This document shows positions 46,721 to 53,581 of a stretch of DNA of 64,000 bases, piece by piece. The stretch lies in assembly GCF_024124665.1 (NCBI RefSeq), contig NZ_JAMXSB010000002.1:124001-188000 (forward strand), in the 5' to 3' direction. Origin of the DNA: Pleionea sp. CnH1-48 (lineage in GTDB: Bacteria > Pseudomonadota > Gammaproteobacteria > Enterobacterales > Kangiellaceae). How positions within the stretch are numbered: the stretch's first letter is position 1; every line of letters starts with the position of its first letter. Position numbers and translations under genes: made by a program. The notes beneath the pieces were generated by a model that was not told the origin of the DNA, ran no database searches, and was given only the letters and a program-made list of their open reading frames with translations.

Positions 46721-47389
46721 TCAATGGTTGATGGGAAGATCCCAGACATTGAGTGTTTGTGCATAATCAATACCAAATTCAGCTGATGTAATAACAGAGT
46801 CATCAGCTGAAAGACGAACCTGTACCGTTACCTTGTCGGCAATCGGTAGTGGGTAAAACTTCCAAACATTTAAACTGCCCACCGCCTGTCCATTGACCGA
46901 CGATGGTGCGGTAACTTCCAAAACATAATCATCAGGATCTAATGCCTGATGATTTTGACGACGTAAACTAAGCTCGGCAGCCACAGGATTGGGCTCCAGC
47001 TGATCGGCCTCATCAAATAGCAATTGCCATGAGGTAGCCAAAGTGCCTTCTTGCAGGGCCTCTACTTGAGCAACATAGGCATCCCAGGAGGCTTTGGTTA
47101 CCGTAAAGGTAACGGTCTTTTCTTGATGGGCTGTGGCTTGTATTTGAATACGAAAATGATAATCGTCGTCTTCGAACTCGCGCAGTAGATCAATAGCGGG
47201 ACGAGAACTGAGTAAGAGTAAATTCCCTTGACCATCCAGACGTTCGCTAAATGGACACGGAAGAAAATCGACGTTACTGTCACTGCGATATTCCACTGTA
47301 ACGAGAGAAATATCTTTAATCGGACGGGAGGATACCTGATCGGTCAGCGCCACCTTACCGACTTGAATGATATTTTGCATTATCGCCAT
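46721..47389 (-). CDS. Unknown eCIS operon protein
   Basis: 222 aa, no signal peptide or membrane segment, predicted beta-rich. I recognise no family. The first half (KDISLVTVEYRSDSNVDFLP, CPFSERLDGQGNLLLLSS) and second half (DYVLEVTAPSSVNGQAVGSL) look like two beta domains. Its start overlaps the DUF4255 stop (TGATGG) and its end overlaps the upstream sheath ATG, so it is translated as part of the structural block. It could be a collar, cap or sheath-decorating protein; that is inference. Confidence 0.75.
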   Translation of the reverse strand: MAIMQNIIQVGKVALTDQVSSRPIKDISLVTVEYRSDSNVDFLPCPFSERLDGQGNLLLLSSRPAIDLLREFEDDDYHFRIQIQATAHQEKTVTFTVTKASWDAYVAQVEALQEGTLATSWQLLFDEADQLEPNPVAAELSLRRQNHQALDPDDYVLEVTAPSSVNGQAVGSLNVWKFYPLPIADKVTVQVRLSADDSVITSAEFGIDYAQTLNVWDLPINH

Positions 47390-47988
47390 CAGTCATCCAC
47401 TCCCGACGATAAATCCCCTTGCGAAACACCCACACGATGGGCCGCAGCAGGTTGCTTGGCAGAATCGATGGGCACGACATCCACAGAAAACGAATAGCTC
47501 AATCGATAGGCCTCGTTCATCGCAGTCCATAATTGGTTAAGCGACTCCACAGACAAGCTGTCGGGATGAATGCGTAATTCTGTTGAGCCGCCGCGATCAT
47601 CATTTAGGGTTAACTCAGCAGAACTTTGAATTAATGGGTTATCGTATAAAAACTGAATCAAACGCCCTAATAGCAGTTGATTCGTCACATGAGAATCGGT
47701 AACTGGTGTTAGCAAATAACGTAGTCGAAAAGGCAGCGGAGGATTTACCAGCGCTTCAGCACCAATGGCAACCATGGGTTGGTTACGCAAGTGTGCGTTG
47801 ATATCCATGTGGTATAGATACAAAGAAATTTTGCCGCTATCACTATCAGCGTCATCGGGCTTGGCGAGTATAATATCGGTGTCGGCATCAGTTAATGAGA
47901 AGTCAGTATCTGGAGTATCAACCAAAGCATTATACAAATTGGTTTGTATTTCTTTGCTGATGTCATGCAGTACTGAGTAACTTGCCAT
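47389..47988 (-). CDS. Tail terminator, DUF4255 family, Afp16-like
   Basis: 199 aa, first gene of the eCIS operon. ISLYLYHMDINAHLRNQP (54-71) and PPLPFRLRYLLTP (83-95) are the DUF4255 N-terminal signatures, followed by LLLGRLIQFLYDNPLI. In Afp, Afp16 caps the tube and stops its growth at the distal end. AAGGG lies about 6 nt before the ATG. The C-terminal 30 residues are Ser/Asp-rich and probably flexible. Confidence 0.93.
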   Translation of the reverse strand: MASYSVLHDISKEIQTNLYNALVDTPDTDFSLTDADTDIILAKPDDADSDSGKISLYLYHMDINAHLRNQPMVAIGAEALVNPPLPFRLRYLLTPVTDSHVTNQLLLGRLIQFLYDNPLIQSSAELTLNDDRGGSTELRIHPDSLSVESLNQLWTAMNEAYRLSYSFSVDVVPIDSAKQPAAAHRVGVSQGDLSSGVDD

Positions 47989-48035
47989 TGATATCCCTTA
48001 ACAATAACGACATGTTTTTTTAATTGAACTAGCAC

Positions 48036-48071
48036 GTCACAATTTGTCGCAACAAATCAAATTCGTCACAT
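48036..48071. promoter_or_regulatory. Three GTCRCAW elements in the eCIS leader
   Basis: GTCACAA (48036), GTCGCAA (48046) and GTCACAT (48065) occur in the same orientation within 36 nt. The first two are spaced one helical turn and the third about two turns on. ATTTGT-CGCA-ACAAAT (48042-48057) overlaps them as a hairpin. They lie 48-84 nt upstream of the first eCIS start codon. A regulator site or leader structure is possible; no family is implied. Confidence 0.4.
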
Positions 48072-48142
48072 AATTATGAGAGTAGTTTTAAGTTACTCAC
48101 CTGAACTCTTTAAGGGAAGATGAAGTCCTTCACTCAATCAAG

Positions 48143-48192
48143 GTGTACATCCTGTATACATCTATTTAAATACTCGCTCATGTTCTTGTCAA
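48143..48192 (-). promoter_or_regulatory. Candidate eCIS operon promoter with overlapping repeats
   Basis: On the minus strand TTGACA (48192-48187), a 17-nt spacer and TTAAAT (48169-48164) form a sigma70-like promoter with a perfect -35 and a 4/6 -10. Just downstream GATGTA occurs at 48162 and again at 48151 (11 nt apart, one turn) within GATGTATACAGGATGTACAC, which would overlap the transcription start like a repressor site. The predicted leader is about 170 nt. Confidence 0.5.
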
Positions 48193-48342
48193 TGGCACCA
48201 CCCTGCATTATCTCAAAATAATATTTAGCATTTTCTTGTATGCCTGTTTATCTGGGCTGTAGCGGTAAATTAATTTTTGTTAATAAAAGATCTTTTTGGC
48301 TGTGCAACAGGAAAAGCGATTTTTATTTTCGCTTTGCTAGAT

Positions 48343-48360
48343 ATTTTTAATATTAAAAAT
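48343..48360. repeat. 18-bp perfect AT palindrome
   Basis: ATTTTTAATATTAAAAAT reads identically on both strands, in the AT-rich leader between the eCIS operon and the PEP-CTERM gene. Could be a protein-binding or bendable site; chance in AT-rich DNA is also possible. Confidence 0.5.
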
Positions 48361-48858
48361 GGAATAAAAAATTAGCGCGAAAGAATTTTATTTGTTTAAC
48401 AACCGTGACCCACTTAACTTTTTTGTCTGTTTTATTATGTTTTTAAGTCATTAGCGAATAATGTATTTTGTATATCAATTTTGCGACATTGATTTAAGGC
48501 CGTTTATTTAATTTTTTTATTCTCTATAAGCCTATCTTCTATAATGTTTTTAGATTCATCGAGCCGTCAGCATTAATCATGAAAACAAAAGCAGTGCTTG
48601 CTTTTTCTAAACATAATAGCAAGCTCAGTTAACGCTCTATTTTTGCTCGCATTTTGCTCACCTTCTACTTATTTCAATTTATTTAAATGCTTTTGTCATA
48701 TTCTTAGACCATTTTAAAAACAATAAGAGTATTTAAAAAATGTTGAAGCCAATATTTTTGAACACTCACTTAATACTTAAGGCGAATTGTTTCGACTATT
48801 GACTAGTGTTAGCCTCACTTTTCTATTTAATCCTGACTATGGACAAGGATATTTTTCT

Positions 48859-49401
48859 ATGAAAAAACTGCTCGTCGCTTTAACACTGTTTTATACTCAA
48901 TTGAGTTTAGCAACGCCGTTCACTTTACCGGATCCGGATAACATCAATAGCTTTATGCTACAAGGTGCAGCCGACTCACCAGACTTGCCCAATTCAACAG
49001 GGGATTTTTTCTTTGGTATAAATCCAGCAGCGGATCATTATATTAGTGGAATATGGGTTCAGTGCTTTGGTGATGCCATCACTTTGGGTGATTCGGGGCC
49101 TGGTTATAGTTGCGATGGAGGCACTTATGATGTTTTGGAGCAATGGTACAACTACGGTGTTTCTGCACTGGCGTATGCTCAGTACCTGAACGGTGATCCC
49201 TCTCAGATGCCCGCCGACCAATTAGGACCGATGATTGGTTTTAATGCAAACTTTGAAGTGTCCTGGGGTATGTGGGGTGATCCTAAACATGCTGATGTAG
49301 CCATCTATTATACGGTGCAGGCAATTTCTGAACCGGGTGTTCTGGCTCTGCTCCTGGCAGGTATTTTAGGTTTTGCAGGATTCCGTCAGCGAGCTCATTA
49401 A
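48859..49401 (+). CDS. PEP-CTERM surface-sorting protein
   Basis: 180 aa from the ATG at 48859, chosen because AAGGA precedes it by 9 nt and a signal peptide follows (KKLLVALTLFYTQLSLA). The C-terminus (SEPGVLALLLAGILGFAGFR then QRAH) has the EP motif, hydrophobic helix and basic tail recognised by exosortases, so the protein should be processed and placed on the surface or released with exopolysaccharide. The middle (about 20-155) has two Cys and is Gly/Asp/Trp-rich; I recognise no domain. No exosortase gene is in the window. It is divergent from the eCIS operon. Confidence 0.85.
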   Translation: MKKLLVALTLFYTQLSLATPFTLPDPDNINSFMLQGAADSPDLPNSTGDFFFGINPAADHYISGIWVQCFGDAITLGDSGPGYSCDGGTYDVLEQWYNYGVSALAYAQYLNGDPSQMPADQLGPMIGFNANFEVSWGMWGDPKHADVAIYYTVQAISEPGVLALLLAGILGFAGFRQRAH

Positions 49402-49410
49402 TATTACTCC

Positions 49411-49440
49411 ATTATCCGCCGAGTCACAGCGGCGGATAAT
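49411..49440. terminator. Hairpin between convergent genes
   Basis: ATTATCCGCCG and CGGCGGATAAT form a perfect 11-bp stem with an 8-nt loop, between the PEP-CTERM stop and the XRE-DUF4177 stop. No long T-run follows on either strand, but position and strength suggest a bidirectional terminator. Confidence 0.65.
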
Positions 49441-49456
49441 GCCACTCTATTGTATC

Positions 49457-49879
49457 CTAAATAATTTCTCGTTCTAGCAAAGCGACCATTTTTCCGGTTT
49501 TCATACTCCACATGGCACTTGCTAGCTCTAGCGTAAGTAACTGAACAACACGCCAACCTTCTTGGCCCTCACGGTTAAATATTCCTTCCAAGTCTGGCAA
49601 CTCAGCTTTTTTGATTCCGGTTAAAAACCCTTCTTTATGCTCGATTTCTAATGTTTTGTATTCATAGCGTTTCATCCTGGGCTGCTCCTGGTAGTCAAGC
49701 TCCTGAATATCAACATCGAGAGCCGCCGCTAATGCTTTTTTGGATTGCAGCGATGCCGAGGCCTCTCGCTCAATGCGCTGAACAGTGCGGATGTTAAGTC
49801 CAGGCGCCAGAGCCAACTCATCTTGTGACCAAAAACGTTGTTTACGTAGTTCAACAACTTTCTCTGCGTTCACTCTCAT
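49457..49879 (-). CDS. XRE regulator fused to DUF4177-like domain
   Basis: 140 aa. Residues about 8-60 are a Cro/C1 HTH (RFWSQDELALAPGLNIRTVQ then RIEREASASL). The rest is DUF4177-like: YEYKTLEIEHKEGFLTGIKK with LEGIFNREGQEGWRVVQLLT, a small alpha/beta domain of unknown ligand common in standalone proteins. The SQDELALAPGLNIRTVQRIER arrangement closely parallels the HTH of the membrane-bound XRE protein at 20238. AAGG lies about 11 nt upstream. Convergent with the PEP-CTERM gene. Confidence 0.85.
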   Translation of the reverse strand: MRVNAEKVVELRKQRFWSQDELALAPGLNIRTVQRIEREASASLQSKKALAAALDVDIQELDYQEQPRMKRYEYKTLEIEHKEGFLTGIKKAELPDLEGIFNREGQEGWRVVQLLTLELASAMWSMKTGKMVALLEREII

Positions 49880-50379
49880 ATTGATATCACACCTTATTAT
49901 TTCGTATAGAGGCCATTCCAGCCTACGAGAAACCCACAGAAACCTTTACGCCATCGTTACGGCATATCACTGACAAGCTTACGACAGCAGCAAAATTCGT
50001 CCAGATTTTGCCCAGCTCTTTAACGCTATCTGCCCAAAAACAGTCAACCAATGATTCAGACATAAAAAAAGCGCTGCGATGGTTATAAAGTGTCGTTTTG
50101 GGTTAGTAACCTAACCTTCTATATAATAAGAACATGCGCTCCGCTCCTTTCTTCTTTCTTTGAAACTCCAACTATTCATCTCCAGACACATCGGATCTCT
50201 AAGGCAATAAACTTATAAAGGTGATGTTTTTTATTGATACTTCAAATAATAAGGTTGCTTTTTATACATATTTGAGAATTTTTAGATATTAATGGTTTTT
50301 ATAGTCTAATTGAGATTGATTAGCATTTATACTTAGTTTATCATCCGCGCATAAACTTGCGAATAACAGGAATAAACTC
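49880..50379. other. 500-nt intergenic region upstream of the imelysin cluster
   Basis: Divergent region with no gene. It contains the palindrome GGTTAG-TAAC-CTAACC (50101-50116) next to TATAAT (50122-50127), which could be a regulated promoter for either side, and the candidate Fur box near 50308. Confidence 0.6.
50305..50333 (+). promoter_or_regulatory. Candidate Fur box and promoter of the imelysin cluster
   Basis: AATTGAGATTGATTAGCATTT (50308-50328) resembles the Fur consensus (AATGAGAATNATTATCATT type). It abuts a possible -10 TATACT (50328-50333), 47 nt before the DUF4856 start. Fur repression under iron sufficiency fits the genes downstream. Match judged by eye. Confidence 0.5.
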
Positions 50380-52086
50380 ATGAAATCCAACTTAAGCAAA
50401 GTATTTTTTGCTGTTTCAGCGGCAACACTATTGAGTGCTTGCGGTGGTGGGTCCTCTAATGGTCCAACGAATACAGCCCCTACAGCGATTGCTCTTTCTA
50501 AAACCACTGTTGACGAAAATGCAGCAGGCGCGACGGTAGGTACTTTGTCTGCAACTGACGGGAATACGGGTGAAACTTTCACCTTTACTGCCACTCACGA
50601 TCAGCTTGAAATTGTTGGAACTACGCTTAAGTTGAAAGACGGTGTCACCATGAACTTCGAAAAGACACCCACTTTGAATGTGAGCGTAACGGTAACAGAC
50701 AGCGGCAACCTCTCCTTCTCTCAAGCTTTCACAATTAATGTAAATGACTTACTAGATACTTATAAGTTTGTGAATGGTGACGGCAACTCAACTGTTTCTT
50801 ATTCTGGCCAGGTAACGCGCATGGCGCTTATCTCGCAGCTCAACAAATACATCGGCAGCGGTTTACAAGAAGACCTGAATGCTAGCGCTTTTGCTGACCG
50901 CGCCGCAGTGTTAGCAAAACTGAATTCTTTCTACCAGATTGCTGATGCAGACTATGACTTAGTGGCTGACGGTTTTGCCATCGACTTTATCGAGAACTCA
51001 GAGCAAACCAATTTACGCCAGCTGTCTTCTACTCACAAAGACTTGTTTGGCAAAATCGCTGGTAGCGACGCCGTTGGTCAACACAAAGACTGGAACGCAG
51101 GCGCGTTTGAAGGCTGGGGAGCAGCAGGTTCTACAACGCCTCACGGCTTGGTACAAATTTACTTTGGTATGCTGGCAGATAATGCTCAAGAATTCATTAA
51201 CGGAAACACTCGTAATGACTTCAATGGCAACCCTATCACATCTATCTACTTAACCACTGACGGCCGTGACCTAAAACAACTGATTCAGAAGTTCTTGCTA
51301 GGTGCAGTAGCTTTCTCTCAGGGTGCTGATGATTACCTTGATGACGACACAGACGGCAAAGGTTTGCGCAGTACCAACCTGGCAGGCTCAAGTGCTTACA
51401 CTTCACTAGAACATCAGTGGGATGAAGGTTACGGTTACTTTGGCGCGGCTCGTGACTACCTGGAGTACACTGACGACGAAATCGCTGGTAAAGGCGGTCG
51501 TGAAGCATACGCATCAGGTTTTCATGACAGCAATGGCAACAGCACCATTGATTTAAAATCCGAGCTCAACATGGGTAACTCTGTCAATGCCGCAAAGCGT
51601 GACCGTGGTACAGCCGCATTAGCCAACCCAACAGATTTCACTAACGCAGCCTTCACCGCTTTATTGAATGGCCGTAAAATTATTAACGATAACATTGGTA
51701 CCGAGTTAACAACGGCACAAATGGACGCGTTAAAAGTAGAGCGTGACGCGGTATTGGACGCTTGGGAAAAATCGATTTCTGCAACAGTTGTTCATTACAT
51801 CAACGACACCATTGCTGACTTAGATAAACTGGGTACTGCTGAATTTAACTATGCTGATTTAGCTAAGCATTGGTCAGAAATGAAAGGCTTTGCTTTGAAC
51901 CTTCAGTTCAGCCGCTTCTCTCCATTAACGGATGCAAATTACACGCAACTTCACGTATTGATGCGTGATGTTCCAGTGGTTGCTCCGGCTGCTGACGTAA
52001 CTCAGTATAAAGCAGACTTGCTGGCAGCTCGTGATCTTCTACAAGCAGCTTATAGCTTCGAAGCTGAGCATGTTGCAAACTGGTAG
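50380..52086 (+). CDS. DUF4856 lipoprotein with N-terminal cadherin-like domain
   Basis: 568 aa. The signal has lipobox LSAC (Cys21). Residues about 30-125 form a cadherin-like domain (ALSKTTVDENAAGATVGTLS, then ATDGNTGETFTF). The rest is DUF4856, an imelysin-associated helical family: VTRMALISQLNKYIGSGLQE, HKDWNAGAFEGWGA, LEHQWDEGYGYFGAARDYLE and SATVVHYINDTIADLD. Such proteins are found with imelysin and TonB receptors and are presumed to act in iron or metal uptake at the cell surface. AGGA lies about 9 nt before the ATG. It heads the three-gene cluster behind the Fur-like site. Confidence 0.88.
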   Translation: MKSNLSKVFFAVSAATLLSACGGGSSNGPTNTAPTAIALSKTTVDENAAGATVGTLSATDGNTGETFTFTATHDQLEIVGTTLKLKDGVTMNFEKTPTLNVSVTVTDSGNLSFSQAFTINVNDLLDTYKFVNGDGNSTVSYSGQVTRMALISQLNKYIGSGLQEDLNASAFADRAAVLAKLNSFYQIADADYDLVADGFAIDFIENSEQTNLRQLSSTHKDLFGKIAGSDAVGQHKDWNAGAFEGWGAAGSTTPHGLVQIYFGMLADNAQEFINGNTRNDFNGNPITSIYLTTDGRDLKQLIQKFLLGAVAFSQGADDYLDDDTDGKGLRSTNLAGSSAYTSLEHQWDEGYGYFGAARDYLEYTDDEIAGKGGREAYASGFHDSNGNSTIDLKSELNMGNSVNAAKRDRGTAALANPTDFTNAAFTALLNGRKIINDNIGTELTTAQMDALKVERDAVLDAWEKSISATVVHYINDTIADLDKLGTAEFNYADLAKHWSEMKGFALNLQFSRFSPLTDANYTQLHVLMRDVPVVAPAADVTQYKADLLAARDLLQAAYSFEAEHVANW

Positions 52087-52111
52087 TCATATAAAATGAC
52101 GCAGTGATTGA

Positions 52112-52151
52112 ACAAAAGGTTAAGTCGCAGGGCTTAGCCTTTTGTCGTTTT
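52112..52151 (+). terminator. Terminator or attenuator after the DUF4856 gene
   Basis: ACAAAAGGTTAAG pairs with CTTAGCCTTTTGT (12 of 13 plus one G-T) around an 8-nt loop, followed by CGTTTTT. It should reduce transcription from the DUF4856 gene into imelysin. Confidence 0.8.
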
Positions 52152-52242
52152 TCTGATCTAAGTCAACAAGACACTTTTAAAAAACTGTATTTTTTTAAAG
52201 ATGTCTTTATACTCGCCTCAAAGAAAAAAAAGAGTCAAACCC

Positions 52243-53508
52243 ATGAAATTATCTTCGCTCAAACCTCTTACCCTTGCAGTGACGTCAACTTTGTTTGTGG
52301 CGGCATGTAGCGATAGTGTCGATAGCACTGCTGGAGCAGGCTTTAATGGCGGCAATAATAACGGCGGAAACCAAACTCAGTTTGATGAAAATGCCCTACT
52401 CACCCACCTCACTAACAATGTGATTACCCCAAAGTTCAACGAGTTTGAAACTGTGGCTAATAGCCTTGAACAAGCCGTGAGCACCTATTGTCAGAGTGAA
52501 CAGGGATTTAATAATGGTTCAATCACTGAGCAGCAGCGCGATACGGATCGCACCAGCGCGCAAAATGCCTGGTTGACTTCAATGAACCAATGGCAACAGA
52601 TCGAAGTCATGCAGTTGGGACCTCTCATTGCCAACCAAAGCCTACTAAAAAACAATATCTATTCCTGGCCTGTGGTTAGCACCTGTGCTGTGGATCAGGA
52701 CGTTGCTTTCTTTAACGCTGGAAATATCAATGGTACGCCCTACGATATTTCTAACCGAGTATTTACTCGACGTGGTCTGGATGCTCTGGAATATCTGCTA
52801 TTCAATACGAATCTGGCCCACTCTTGCACTGCCAACACCGCACCAGCTGGATGGGATGCTTTGACTGACGCAGCTCGCCGAGAGCAACGCTGCCAGTTTG
52901 CAGTAGCCGTGGCAGGTGACATTGCCAATAGCGCACAGCAATTGCTTGATGCCTGGGGTGGCGCGAATGGCTATGCTCAATCATTACTCAATGCCGCCAA
53001 CGCACCGGGCAGTGACTTTAATAATGTTCACGAAGCCGTTAACCGCATTTCTGATGGCATGTTTTACATCGACAGTATTGCCAAGGATGCCAAGTTAGGC
53101 ATTCCTCTGGGTTTATTTGATAACAGCTGTCAGCAAAATGTTTGCCCAGAAGATCGCGAGTCTCAATTTGCTAATCATTCTTTACAAAATATTCGCAATA
53201 ACCTTGTGAGTTTACGCACTCTGTTTACAGGTGAAGTAACGAATAGCCAGGTGACATTAGGTTTTGATGACTTTTTGGTTGAAGAAGGCGCCAGTGCAAC
53301 AGCCACCAATATGTTGAATGCAATCAACAATGCCATTGCTAATATTGACACTTATCAGGCGACTCTAGGCGACACCTTGCAAAATGACAGTGCTCAGGTT
53401 CAGGCAACACATGATCAAGTCAAAGCTATTACCGATCAGATGAAAGCCGACTTCATCAACCAACTGTCTTTGGAACTTCCAGCCACTTCTGCTGGTGATA
53501 ACGACTAA
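52243..53508 (+). CDS. Imelysin family lipoprotein
   Basis: 421 aa from the ATG at 52243, chosen because a lipoprotein signal follows (KLSSLKPLTLAVTSTLFVAA then Cys); an ATG at 52201 would push that signal inward. Imelysin (M75/ICMP-like) features: the helical N-terminal half with SMNQWQQIEVMQLGPL, TRRGLDALEYLLF (the GxHxxE-like block, here GLDALE), and the C-terminal half with HEAVNRISDGMFYIDS. Imelysins are iron-regulated outer-membrane-associated proteins; peptidase activity is disputed for the family. Between the DUF4856 and TonB receptor genes. Confidence 0.88.
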   Translation: MKLSSLKPLTLAVTSTLFVAACSDSVDSTAGAGFNGGNNNGGNQTQFDENALLTHLTNNVITPKFNEFETVANSLEQAVSTYCQSEQGFNNGSITEQQRDTDRTSAQNAWLTSMNQWQQIEVMQLGPLIANQSLLKNNIYSWPVVSTCAVDQDVAFFNAGNINGTPYDISNRVFTRRGLDALEYLLFNTNLAHSCTANTAPAGWDALTDAARREQRCQFAVAVAGDIANSAQQLLDAWGGANGYAQSLLNAANAPGSDFNNVHEAVNRISDGMFYIDSIAKDAKLGIPLGLFDNSCQQNVCPEDRESQFANHSLQNIRNNLVSLRTLFTGEVTNSQVTLGFDDFLVEEGASATATNMLNAINNAIANIDTYQATLGDTLQNDSAQVQATHDQVKAITDQMKADFINQLSLELPATSAGDND

Positions 53509-53581
53509 GCAACCATCAAAAGAATAATGCTGGATGAACAGGCTTTCATCCAGCCACAAAACAGGACTTTCATCGCTTATT

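Larger units (their letters stand above)
47989..48858. other. 870-nt AT-rich divergent intergenic region
   Basis: Separates the eCIS operon (minus) from the PEP-CTERM gene (plus). I see no gene in it. It holds three GTCRCAW elements, a candidate promoter with repeats and an 18-bp palindrome (listed separately). From about 48200 to 48780 it is strongly AT-rich with many A/T runs compared with the flanking genes. Confidence 0.75.

Noticed and set aside
20624-47988. Type VI secretion system or prophage
   Set aside because: No TssJ, TssL, TssM, Hcp or two-module ClpV genes; no capsid, portal, terminase or integrase. LysM adaptor, DUF4255 terminator, Afp15-type ATPase and tape measure point to an eCIS.
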